A stretch of DNA of 27,657 nt. Origin: JAVBQJ01 sp045532655 (lineage in GTDB: Bacteria; Verrucomicrobiota; Lentisphaeria; Victivallales; Victivallaceae). Under the pieces are notes generated by a model. It did not search any database. It saw only the letters and a list, made by a program, of their open reading frames with translations, and was not told the origin of the DNA. Positions within the stretch are counted from its first letter, which is position 1. Every line of letters begins with the position of its first letter. Positions 13,595 to 21,706 of this stretch are shown here, piece after piece. Where the stretch lies: the NCBI GenBank assembly GCA_045532655.1, contig JAZSGI010000237.1:1-27657 (forward strand), written 5' to 3'. The position numbers and the translations under genes were made by a program.

Positions 13595-15310
13595 ATGAAA
13601 GATTTTCAGGTTCTTGAACATCCGGTCGTCGCCATGGGTACTGACCACGGCGGTTTTGAGCAGAAAAATGAACTGGCAAAAATCCTGAGCAGCATGGGCT
13701 GGCAGGTTATGGACTGCGGGGCGCACGTCTTCGATAAAGACGATGATTACTCTGTATTTGCCGTAGCTGTTGGCCGTGCAGTTGCCACAGGTGCCGCTGA
13801 TTGCGGTATTCTCATCTGCCGTTCCGGTGTCGGTATGACTATCGGCGCCAACCGTTTCCGCAATGTCCGTGCCGTACTGACCAAAGATCCCGAAATCGCC
13901 ATCAAGAGCCGTGACCACAACTGCAGCAATGTACTTGTCCTGCCCGGCGATGCCCTCGATGTGGAAGGTATGCTGGAGGTGGTGAAAGCATGGGCAGGCA
14001 AACCTTTCAGTCAGGAAGAACGCCATATCCGCCGTTTGAACCAGCTTGACCGTGACAGCTATGATGATATCGCCGCCATCCGCAACTCCGATCCCGAAAT
14101 CGCCAACATCATCGACCGGGAAGCTGAACGGCAGAATGACGGTATTGAACTTATTGCCAGTGAAAACTTCACCAGCTGTGCCATCCGTGCCGCACAGGGC
14201 AGTGTCCTTACCAACAAATATGCTGAAGGTTACCCCGGCAAACGGTACTACAACGGCTGTGAATTTATTGACGAAATCGAATCCATTGCCATTGAACGTG
14301 CCAAGAAACTTTTCGGAGCAGAGGCCGCCAACGTGCAGCCCCACGCCGGAAGCCAGGCCAATATGGCTGTCTATCAGGCACTTGTCCAGCCCGGCGATAC
14401 TGTACTTGCCATGAGCCTTGACCACGGCGGTCACCTGACCCACGGTCATCCCATGAACTTTTCCGGCAAACTTTACAACATAGTTCCATACGGCGTTTCC
14501 CCCGAAACAGAAATGATCGACTATGACGAAGTGGAACGTCTCGCCGTGGAAAACTCTCCCAAAATGATCCTTGCCGGGGCCAGTGCTTATCCCCGTATCA
14601 TTGATTTCCCCCGTCTCCGTGAAATTGCGGACAAGGTGGGCGCAAAACTTTTTGTGGATATGGCACACATCGCCGGTCTGGTCGCCGCCGGAGAACACCC
14701 CAACCCCGTTCCCTACTGCGACGTTGTGACCACTACCACCCACAAAACCCTCCGCGGACCCCGTTCCGGTTTGATCCTCTGCAAAGAAGAATACCTGAAA
14801 GCTATCAATTCAGCTGTCTTCCCCGGCCTGCAGGGCGGTCCGCTGGAACATGTTATCGCCGCCAAAGCTATCTGCTTTGCCGAAGCAATGACCCCTGAAT
14901 TCAAGGCTTACCAGCATCAGGTGCGTCTCAATGCCGCAGCTCTTGCTGATGCTCTTGCACAGCGTGGTTTCCGCATCGTTTCCGGCGGTACAGACAATCA
15001 TGTGATGCTTGTTGACCTCCGTCCCAAAGGCACCACCGGCAAAGCTATTGCCAATGCCCTTGATCTCGCACGCATCACCTGCAACAAAAACATGATCCCC
15101 TTCGATCCTGAAAAGCCCTTTGTCACCAGCGGTATCCGTCTCGGCACCCCCGCAGTTACCACCCGTGGTATGAAGGAAGCCGAAATGATCCGTATTGCCG
15201 ATTTCATCGAGCGTGGTGTCGCCGCCCGTGAGGATGAAGCCGCACTCCGTGCCATCGGCGAAGAGGTGAAAGAGTTTGTTGCAGCATTTCCCATGCCCCG
15301 TTATATCTGA
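13595..15310 (+). CDS. glyA: RpiB-GlyA fusion: ribose-5-phosphate isomerase B domain plus serine hydroxymethyltransferase
   Basis: 571 aa in one open frame. Residues about 9-150 are RpiB-like: GTDHGGFE (Asp17, His18), ILICRSGVGM with Cys75, DHNCSNVL with His108. Residues about 153-571 are serine hydroxymethyltransferase: ELIASENFTS, EGYPGKRYY, DMAHIAGLVA, and the PLP lysine Lys384 in TTTTHKTLRG, so the transfer of the serine hydroxymethyl group to tetrahydrofolate should be intact. In RpiB the residue after the catalytic cysteine is normally small (Gly/Ala/Ser/Thr) but here is Arg, so isomerase activity is less certain. No frameshift or start appears at the junction. In Bacillus these are separate neighbours (ywlF, glyA). 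The fusion links pentose phosphate and one-carbon metabolism physically. Confidence 0.93.
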   Translation: MKDFQVLEHPVVAMGTDHGGFEQKNELAKILSSMGWQVMDCGAHVFDKDDDYSVFAVAVGRAVATGAADCGILICRSGVGMTIGANRFRNVRAVLTKDPEIAIKSRDHNCSNVLVLPGDALDVEGMLEVVKAWAGKPFSQEERHIRRLNQLDRDSYDDIAAIRNSDPEIANIIDREAERQNDGIELIASENFTSCAIRAAQGSVLTNKYAEGYPGKRYYNGCEFIDEIESIAIERAKKLFGAEAANVQPHAGSQANMAVYQALVQPGDTVLAMSLDHGGHLTHGHPMNFSGKLYNIVPYGVSPETEMIDYDEVERLAVENSPKMILAGASAYPRIIDFPRLREIADKVGAKLFVDMAHIAGLVAAGEHPNPVPYCDVVTTTTHKTLRGPRSGLILCKEEYLKAINSAVFPGLQGGPLEHVIAAKAICFAEAMTPEFKAYQHQVRLNAAALADALAQRGFRIVSGGTDNHVMLVDLRPKGTTGKAIANALDLARITCNKNMIPFDPEKPFVTSGIRLGTPAVTTRGMKEAEMIRIADFIERGVAAREDEAALRAIGEEVKEFVAAFPMPRYI

Positions 15311-15330
15311 TTAAATAAAGGTATTTTGTT

Positions 15331-16581
15331 ATGATAGATGTAAAACTTCTCCGTGAAAATGCGGAACTTGTCCGCAAAAACTGTATACGCCGCGGCGCAC
15401 CCATTGATTTTGATGCTCTTATTGCCACTGATGAACGTGTCCGTTCCCTGCTTACCAAAGTGGAGGCACTGAGGGCAGAACGCAACCGCCTGAGCAAGGA
15501 ATGTAAAAACAATCCCGCCGCCAGAGAACAGGTCAAAACCCTGAAAGTGGAACTTGCCGATCTGGAAGAAGCATACAGCAAAGCCGAGAACAAGCTCAAT
15601 ACCATGCTCAGCTATATGCCCAATCTCCTTGCCGATGATGTGCCGGATGGCGACAGCGATGCAGACAATGTGGAGATCCGCAAAGTCGGTACCATCCCCA
15701 CCTTTGATTTTCCCGTCCGTGACCATCAGGAACTGGGTGAACTGCTTGATATCATCGATACCCAGCGCGGCGCAAAAGTCGCCGGTGCAGGTTTTTACTA
15801 TTGGAAAGGCAAAGGTGCCCAGCTTGTGCAGGCTCTTTTTTACTGGACACAGATGGAACTTGTCAAACGGGGGTTCACCCTTTTTATGACTCCCTGTGTT
15901 GCCAAGGAACGCACCCTTTTCGGTACCGGTTATCTGCCCTTCTTTGCCGACCAGACTTACAGCATCAAGGATCAGGATCTCGCTCTTATCGGTACTTCGG
16001 AACAGACTCTTGTGGGTTATCATGCCGATGATGTGCTGGACGGGGACAAACTGCCCTTGTGCTACACTGCTTATACCCCCTGTTTCCGTACAGAAGCAGG
16101 AAGTTACGGCAAGGCCGCCCGTGGAATTTTCCGTGTCCACCAGTTCCACAAAGTCGAACAGATCATTTTCTGCAAACCGGAAGATTCCCCGAAATATCAT
16201 GAATTCTGTCTGGAAAATGAAGAATATCTGCTGCAGCAGCTCGGTCTGCCCTATCACGTTGTCAATGTCTGTCTCGGTGACCTGGGTGCACCCGGATACA
16301 AAAAATACGATATCGAGGCATGGTTCGCAGGATTCAACACCTACCGTGAAGTCACCAGCAATACCAACCTCATCGGATTCCAGAGCCGCCGCCTGAATAT
16401 CCGCTACAAGGATTCTGACGGCAACCGTGACGTTGTCCATACTATCAGTGCCACCGCCATGACCGACCGTGCCGCCATTGCCATTCTGGAAAACAACCAG
16501 CAGGCAGACGGTACAGTTATCATACCGGAGGTGCTCCGTCCCTTCACCGGCTTTGACAAGATCGAACCCGTAAAGAAATAA
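15331..16581 (+). CDS. serS: Seryl-tRNA synthetase
   Basis: 416 aa class II synthetase charging tRNA-Ser. The N-terminal long coiled coil that reads the tRNA extra arm covers about residues 30-95 (charged, ALRAERNRLSKECKN). Motif 1 lies around GFTLFMTPCV, motif 2 around CFRTEAGSYGKAARGIFRVHQF, motif 3 around AMTDRAAIAILENNQQADG, ending in the usual LRPFTGFDKI. It starts 20 bases after glyA with AAAGG upstream and is followed at 10 bases by the cyclophilin gene. Confidence 0.95.
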   Translation: MIDVKLLRENAELVRKNCIRRGAPIDFDALIATDERVRSLLTKVEALRAERNRLSKECKNNPAAREQVKTLKVELADLEEAYSKAENKLNTMLSYMPNLLADDVPDGDSDADNVEIRKVGTIPTFDFPVRDHQELGELLDIIDTQRGAKVAGAGFYYWKGKGAQLVQALFYWTQMELVKRGFTLFMTPCVAKERTLFGTGYLPFFADQTYSIKDQDLALIGTSEQTLVGYHADDVLDGDKLPLCYTAYTPCFRTEAGSYGKAARGIFRVHQFHKVEQIIFCKPEDSPKYHEFCLENEEYLLQQLGLPYHVVNVCLGDLGAPGYKKYDIEAWFAGFNTYREVTSNTNLIGFQSRRLNIRYKDSDGNRDVVHTISATAMTDRAAIAILENNQQADGTVIIPEVLRPFTGFDKIEPVKK

Positions 16582-16591
16582 GGTGAATCCT

Positions 16592-17095
16592 ATGGCAAAT
16601 CCTGTTGTTTCCATGAAAACAAATTTCGGCGATATCGTTATTGAACTTTTTGAAGCCGAAGCCCCTGTGACCGTGAAGAATTTTCTTTCCTATGTGGACA
16701 GCGGATTTTTCAACGGTACGATATTTCACCGTGTTATCCCCGGTTTTATGATCCAGGGCGGCGGTTTTGATACATCTTTTGTGCAGAAAGATACTCTTGA
16801 CCCCATCCGCAATGAATCTGACAACCAGATTTCAAATGCCAGGGGAACAATAGCTATGGCCCGGACAAGTATTCCGGACAGCGCAACCAGTCAGTTCTTT
16901 ATCAATCTGGTAGACAATGACTTCCTTGATTTCAAGGCCCCGACGCCCGCCCATTGCGGTTATTGCGTTTTCGGCAAAGTCACCAGCGGTATGGAAACTG
17001 TTGATGCCATTGCCGGGGTGAAGACTGGTGTACGTATGCCACATGCCGATGTACCTGTGGAAAATGTGGAAATAATCTCTGTGGAACGTGCCTGA
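16592..17095 (+). CDS. Cyclophilin-type peptidyl-prolyl cis-trans isomerase
   Basis: 167 aa. It catalyses proline isomerisation in protein folding. Typical elements: FHRVIPGFMIQGG (catalytic Arg in FHR), AMARTSIPDSATSQFFI and FGKVTSGMETVDAI. No signal peptide, so cytoplasmic, PpiB-like. I choose ATG 16592, with AAGGTG 7 bases upstream, over a GTG at 16583 that sits directly after the serS stop. The gene ends 1 base before the next candidate start, so the operon continues. Confidence 0.93.
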   Translation: MANPVVSMKTNFGDIVIELFEAEAPVTVKNFLSYVDSGFFNGTIFHRVIPGFMIQGGGFDTSFVQKDTLDPIRNESDNQISNARGTIAMARTSIPDSATSQFFINLVDNDFLDFKAPTPAHCGYCVFGKVTSGMETVDAIAGVKTGVRMPHADVPVENVEIISVERA

Positions 17096-17096
17096 G

Positions 17097-17633
17097 ATGT
17101 CGGAAGTTATGATATTCCGTACCGGACTTTTGTTGTGGGCGGCATTTGCCGCCGCAGCAGCTGTGTGGGTATTCACTTTGCGGGAAGCCAATTCTTCCGG
17201 GCGCATGGCTGTTGCCCGAAGCAGAGTGGCGGGCGGAATATCAGGCGGACTGGCGCTGGCTCTTACAGTGCCGCAAATATCAGTATTGCTCTGGTCATGG
17301 CTGGTGCCGTGGTATGTACCTTTGATCGCACTTTTTCTGATATTGAGCATTATTTACATTGATTTCCCCGGCAGCCGGGGTATTGCAGGAATTGTGCTGA
17401 TAAGTGCTTACTATTTCCTGTATTACTCCTTCGCTCTGCAAATGCCATGTGCGGCAGCCGGAAGTATTTTCTGCTGGTGTGCTGCAATCTGGGGCATTGC
17501 CATATCTGCCAGACCATGCTGGATGCGGGATCAGATCCAGTGGCTTGCCCGTCATACTGTGATGCGCATACTGACGGCAGCGGTTCTTGCCCTCTCCGCA
17601 GTATACTGCATTTACGGGAGTACAGTTTTATGA
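17097..17633 (+). CDS. Small polytopic membrane protein, function unknown
   Basis: 178 aa from ATG 17097; a GTG at 17088 or ATG at 17109 are alternatives because no strong ribosome binding site is visible. The protein is mainly hydrophobic, with about five or six membrane segments (for example GLLLWAAFAAAAAVWVF, YVPLIALFLILSIIYI, MRILTAAVLALSAVYCIY), one Cys-rich stretch and no charged active-site motif. I do not recognise the family. Its stop overlaps the rsmG start (ATGA at 17630-17633), so it is surely translated with rsmG. Orthologues placed next to rsmG or a cyclophilin would help to define it. Confidence 0.7.
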   Translation: MSEVMIFRTGLLLWAAFAAAAAVWVFTLREANSSGRMAVARSRVAGGISGGLALALTVPQISVLLWSWLVPWYVPLIALFLILSIIYIDFPGSRGIAGIVLISAYYFLYYSFALQMPCAAAGSIFCWCAAIWGIAISARPCWMRDQIQWLARHTVMRILTAAVLALSAVYCIYGSTVL

Positions 17634-18247
17634 CCATAGCGGAACTACCGGCAGTTCACAGTGAAACTTTTGACCGGCTGTATGAACTGCTTACTGCAGC
17701 AAACAGTAAGTTCAATCTGACAAGGATCGAGTCAAAGGAGTCTTTCCTGATCAAACACGTTATAGATTCCATGGCGCTCCTTGAGCATTTTCCGGAACTT
17801 GCCGGGCGCAGCCTTTCCGTTGCCGATGTGGGCTGCGGAGCGGGTTTCCCCTCTCTGGTGCTTGCCATACTCTGTCCGCAGTGGCGCATCTGCGCTATCG
17901 ATTCCATTGCCAAAAAGACCAATTTTGTCCGTTCCGCCGCCGGGGAATTTGCTTTGGGCAACCTTGAAGTCGTGACCGGACGGGCATGCGAATTGAACCG
18001 GCAGAAGAGTTTTCAAAACCGTTTTGACCTTGTTACGGCACGTGCTGTCGGACCTGCGGCAAAACTCGCAAGCGAAACAAACCGTTTTCTGAAACCCGGC
18101 GGCAAATACATTTTTTACAAAACCCCCCATACTCTTGATGAGGAGATCGGGGCTCTGAAACAAAAATTCCCACGCATAAAATGGCATTCCGGCGATATTT
18201 ATGATCTGCCGGAAGACGCCGGAAGCAGGATATTCATATACAGTTGA
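17630..18247 (+). CDS. rsmG: 16S rRNA m7G527 methyltransferase RsmG
   Basis: 205 aa SAM-dependent methyltransferase that modifies G527 of 16S rRNA. Motifs: FNLTRIESKESFLIKHVIDS (28-47), SAM-binding loop VADVGCGAGFPS (64-75), FDLVTARAVGP, and PGGKYIFYK. Start at 17630 is chosen because it gives the family length and forms an ATGA overlap with the membrane-protein gene; the frame stays open far upstream but without homology. Loss of RsmG causes low-level streptomycin resistance in other bacteria. Stop is directly followed by the htpG promoter. Confidence 0.94.
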   Translation: MTIAELPAVHSETFDRLYELLTAANSKFNLTRIESKESFLIKHVIDSMALLEHFPELAGRSLSVADVGCGAGFPSLVLAILCPQWRICAIDSIAKKTNFVRSAAGEFALGNLEVVTGRACELNRQKSFQNRFDLVTARAVGPAAKLASETNRFLKPGGKYIFYKTPHTLDEEIGALKQKFPRIKWHSGDIYDLPEDAGSRIFIYS

Positions 18248-18255
18248 AAAAAAAC

Positions 18256-18284
18256 TTGAAATTTTTTTGCCCGAATGATATATT
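18256..18284 (+). promoter_or_regulatory. htpG promoter, sigma-70 type
   Basis: TTGAAA (18256-18261), 17 bases, TATATT (18279-18284), followed by AAGGAGGAG (18291-18299) 7 bases before the ATG. No CIRCE element or other heat-shock operator is visible, so heat control, if any, works another way. Confidence 0.7.
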
Positions 18285-18305
18285 CATCTCAAGGAGGAGA
18301 CAAAA

Positions 18306-20213
18306 ATGAGCCAGACAACACAAAAATTCAAGACCGAGGTGCAGCAGCTTTTGCACCTGATGATCCACTCTCTCTATTCAAACCGTGACATTTTCCTGCG
18401 TGAACTTATTGCCAATGCTGCGGATGCCATTGACAAAGCACGCTTTGAAAGCCTCACCGACCAATCCCTTGTCAAAGAATGGGCGATTAATCTTGCCATT
18501 GACAAAGAGAAGAAAATTTTCACCATTTCCGACAACGGTATCGGTATGACCCGGGAGGAAGTCGTGGAAAATATCGGTACCATTGCCAAAAGCGGCACCA
18601 AAGCATTTATGAAGGCCCTTGAGGAGAAAAAAGCATCCAATGAAGATCTGCCGGAGCTCATCGGACAATTCGGTGTCGGTTTTTATTCCGCCTTTATGGT
18701 CGCAGACAAGGTTGAATTGCTGACAAAACGTGCCGGCAGCGACGGCAGTGCCACTCTCTGGAGTTCCGACGGTACTGATTCTTATACCGTGGAGGATGCT
18801 GAACGTGCCGAAGCGGGTACGACTATCACCCTTTACCTGAAAGATGATGCCGAAGTATATACCGACGACTGGAAGATCTCCGAGATCGTCCGCCGTTATT
18901 CCGACTTTATAGAATATCCAATCATACTGCCTGTTGAAAAGTATATGCCTCCGCCGGCAGAGGGCGAAGAAGCTCCCGCACCGGAGATCGAGAACAAAAT
19001 CCTCAATTCCAAGAAAGCCATCTGGCTGCGTAAAGCCTCTGAAGTAACTGACGAGGAACACCAGAGTTTCTTTTCCCATCTTTCCCACGGCGGCAAATAT
19101 CTGAAAGCCATTCACATGTCTGCCGAAGGCACCAGCGAGTTCAAAGCATTGCTGTATCTGCCGGAAAAGATGCCCATGAACTTCTTTTTCCCTGATTTGC
19201 AGAAAAAAGGTCTCCAGCTTTATGTCCGCCGTGTCTTTATTACCGATGAGTGCAAAGAACTTGTGCCGGACTATCTGCGTTTCCTCAAGGGCGTAGTGGA
19301 TTCCAGCGATCTGCCGTTGAATGTCTCCCGCGAGATCCTGCAGGACAACCCCATGCTGGCGAAGATCCAGAAGGCGATCGTCAGCAAAGTCCTCAGTGAA
19401 CTGAAAAAACTCCAGGAAAACGATAAAGACAAATACGCAGAATTTTTCCGTGAATTCGGCAAAATCCTTAAAGAAGGTATCCACATGGATTTCGCCAATC
19501 AGGAAAAGATCAAAGACCTTGCCATGTATGAAAGCATGAATTCCGAAGAGGGTAAACTTATCACTCTGGCTGAATATGTTGCCGCAATGCCCGAAGAACA
19601 GGATGGTATTTACTATATTACCGGCGAAAAACGCTCCGCTGTTGTTTCCAATCCTGCGCTGGAACGTTACCGCAGCAAGGGTTATGACGTGCTTTTCATG
19701 ACCGATCCCATCGACGAATGGGTCATGCAGAGTATGATGCAATACAAACAGAAGCACTTCAAAAATGTTATAAAAGGTGAACTTGAAGTCAGTAAAGACG
19801 AAAAAGATGCTCTCGATGCCAAAATCGAGGCTGCAACACAAAAGTATGCCGGTCTGATAGAGATCATCTCCAAACAGCTTGAAGCTAATATTGAAAAAGT
19901 CCGCTTCTCCGGCCGCCTTACAGACAGTCCCTGCTGTCTTGTGGGCGATGCAGGAAGCATGAGTCCCCATCTTGAACGTCTTTTCAAAGCTATGAATCAG
20001 GATGTGCCTGCCTCCAAACGGGTGTTGGAACTCAATCCTTCCCATCCTGTTATAGAATTGCTGTACAACAAGATGAGTGCAAATGCAGATGACCCTGTTA
20101 TTGCTGATTATATTGCAATGCTTTATGATTCAGCACTGCTGGCAGAGGGCAGTCCCATACAGGATCCTGCCGATTTCGTTAAACGGGTCACTGCTCTCAT
20201 GAGCCGGGGCTGA
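18306..20213 (+). CDS. htpG: Chaperone HtpG (Hsp90)
   Basis: 635 aa, ATP-dependent cytoplasmic chaperone. N-terminal GHKL ATPase: ELIANAADAIDKARF (usual ELISNASDA), DNGIGM, IGTIAKSGTKAF, GQFGVGFYSAF; the catalytic Glu and nucleotide-binding Asp are kept. The middle domain has the catalytic-loop Arg region (DLPLNVSREILQ) and the C-terminal dimerisation domain ends in an alanine- and serine-rich tail without the eukaryotic MEEVD. Length is close to the E. coli protein. It has its own promoter and a near-perfect ribosome binding site, so it should be strongly expressed. It ends 6 bases before nnr. Confidence 0.96.
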   Translation: MSQTTQKFKTEVQQLLHLMIHSLYSNRDIFLRELIANAADAIDKARFESLTDQSLVKEWAINLAIDKEKKIFTISDNGIGMTREEVVENIGTIAKSGTKAFMKALEEKKASNEDLPELIGQFGVGFYSAFMVADKVELLTKRAGSDGSATLWSSDGTDSYTVEDAERAEAGTTITLYLKDDAEVYTDDWKISEIVRRYSDFIEYPIILPVEKYMPPPAEGEEAPAPEIENKILNSKKAIWLRKASEVTDEEHQSFFSHLSHGGKYLKAIHMSAEGTSEFKALLYLPEKMPMNFFFPDLQKKGLQLYVRRVFITDECKELVPDYLRFLKGVVDSSDLPLNVSREILQDNPMLAKIQKAIVSKVLSELKKLQENDKDKYAEFFREFGKILKEGIHMDFANQEKIKDLAMYESMNSEEGKLITLAEYVAAMPEEQDGIYYITGEKRSAVVSNPALERYRSKGYDVLFMTDPIDEWVMQSMMQYKQKHFKNVIKGELEVSKDEKDALDAKIEAATQKYAGLIEIISKQLEANIEKVRFSGRLTDSPCCLVGDAGSMSPHLERLFKAMNQDVPASKRVLELNPSHPVIELLYNKMSANADDPVIADYIAMLYDSALLAEGSPIQDPADFVKRVTALMSRG

Positions 20214-20219
20214 CCCCGC

Positions 20220-21704
20220 ATGAAAGTGCTGTCAACAGCTGCAATGCGCCGCTGGGAGGAACTTCTCATTGCAGGCGGCATACCGGCGGAGAAACTTATG
20301 TTCACCGCCGGCAGAAATATCGCCGGTGTGATCCGCCGGAGGTTGCAGACCTGCTGGCGGCACCGTACACTGCGGCAGATAGTCGCAGTTTGCGGCGGCG
20401 GCAACAATGGCGGCGACGGTATAGTTGCTGCTGCGGAACTGGGGAAGGATTTCCCGGTCAAGTGTATTCTGACTGTTCCGCCATGGGACATGACCCCGAC
20501 AGCACAGCATTTTGCAGCAAAGTATCCGGAGGCAATTATACGTGAATATCCTGCCGGTGATGAATTCCCACCGGGTACTCTTATTATCGATGCCCTGACC
20601 GGTATCGGTATAAAAGGTGATTTGCGGGGCAAAGTCCTTGCGTGGGCAGAGGCCATCAATGCTTCAGGATGTACCGTGGCGGCAGTGGATGTCCCTACGG
20701 GGGCATCACCGGACGGCGGTGTATGTGTCCGTGCCGACCTTACAGTTGCCGCCGGAACATTCAAACCGGTCCATTTTGCCTCTGACGCCAACGGGGAACT
20801 GGAAGTTGTACCCATAACAGAAAAAGATTTTCTGCCGCCGGAGGATTGTGCCGGGGAATTTGAAGCAGTTACAGCTTACGAAGCCGCCGCTTTCTTCTCC
20901 CGCCGTCCCGTAAACGGCCATAAAAATCTCTCCGGCAGGGTGGTTATTGCCGCCGGCAGCAGGGAATTCGGCGGAGCGGCACTGCTGGCTGCCGCCGGAG
21001 CACAGGCTGGCGGAGCCGGCATGATCCGGCTTATAACTCCCGGTTCTGCCCTTACCGGCAGATGTGTGCTGCCGGAGATCATTCTCTCGGCAGTGGACGG
21101 CGATATCCTTGATCCCGGTGCTGAAAAAGATATTTCTGCGGCTGCAGATGCAAGTGATGTTCTGCTTTTCGGTCCCGGTATCGGCAAAGCCGGAGCAAGT
21201 GCCCTGCTTGCCGTAAAACTCTTCAGGGAATCCCCGCTCCCCATGGTCGCCGATGCCGATGCCCTCAATCTCCTTGCCGGAAATCCAGGCTGGACTGCGG
21301 AGCGGAGGAGCGCACTGGTTCTGACTCCACATCCCGGCGAAGCCCTGCGCCTTGCTCCTGAGGCGGCAGATATGCCCCGTGTCGGGCAGGCACTTCATAT
21401 CGCCCGGAAATACAATGCCACAGTCGTACTTAAAGGTTATCAGAGCATAATAGCGTCCCCTGACGGCAGATATGCCGTAAATACAAGCGGTGGGCCTGCG
21501 CTTGCCACTGCCGGGAGCGGTGATGTACTGGCGGGATTTCTGGCAGCACTGCTGTGCGGTAATGAACCTTTTGCCGCAGCATCTGCTGCAGTGTGGCTCC
21601 ATGGCAGGACAACTGCTTATGCCGCTGACGGCAGAGGAACAACTGCCGGAGACTTGCCGGGATTGCTGAAAAAAGTATGTGCAGAAAACACATGGAGATA
21701 TTGA
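20220..21704 (+). CDS. nnr: Bifunctional NAD(P)HX epimerase/dehydratase
   Basis: 494 aa, repairs hydrated NAD(P)H. The N-terminal epimerase domain (YjeF_N, about 1-210) contains VCGGGNNGGDGIVAA (57-71) and ALTGIGIKGDLRG. The C-terminal dehydratase domain (YjeF_C/CARKD, about 225-494) contains GPGIGKAG, VADADALNLLAG, LTPHPGEA and the conserved ATAGSGDVLAG. Both active sites look intact. No clear Shine-Dalgarno site precedes ATG 20220, so it may depend on htpG read-through. Its stop lies 2 bases before the ABC permease start. Confidence 0.93.
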   Translation: MKVLSTAAMRRWEELLIAGGIPAEKLMFTAGRNIAGVIRRRLQTCWRHRTLRQIVAVCGGGNNGGDGIVAAAELGKDFPVKCILTVPPWDMTPTAQHFAAKYPEAIIREYPAGDEFPPGTLIIDALTGIGIKGDLRGKVLAWAEAINASGCTVAAVDVPTGASPDGGVCVRADLTVAAGTFKPVHFASDANGELEVVPITEKDFLPPEDCAGEFEAVTAYEAAAFFSRRPVNGHKNLSGRVVIAAGSREFGGAALLAAAGAQAGGAGMIRLITPGSALTGRCVLPEIILSAVDGDILDPGAEKDISAAADASDVLLFGPGIGKAGASALLAVKLFRESPLPMVADADALNLLAGNPGWTAERRSALVLTPHPGEALRLAPEAADMPRVGQALHIARKYNATVVLKGYQSIIASPDGRYAVNTSGGPALATAGSGDVLAGFLAALLCGNEPFAAASAAVWLHGRTTAYAADGRGTTAGDLPGLLKKVCAENTWRY

Positions 21705-21706
21705 AA

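Noticed and set aside
13076..14743. A 555-codon open frame on the minus strand opposite the phosphatase and rpiB-glyA genes
   Set aside because: It is the antisense of clearly coding sequence and its product (rich in His, Phe, Gly and Val) has no family resemblance; a shadow of biased codon use.
15301..16614. A 437-codon open frame on the minus strand opposite serS
   Set aside because: Antisense shadow of serS with no ribosome binding site or domain.
18378..20045. A 555-codon open frame on the minus strand opposite htpG
   Set aside because: Antisense shadow of htpG; composition (Phe/His/Gly-rich) is typical for such shadows.
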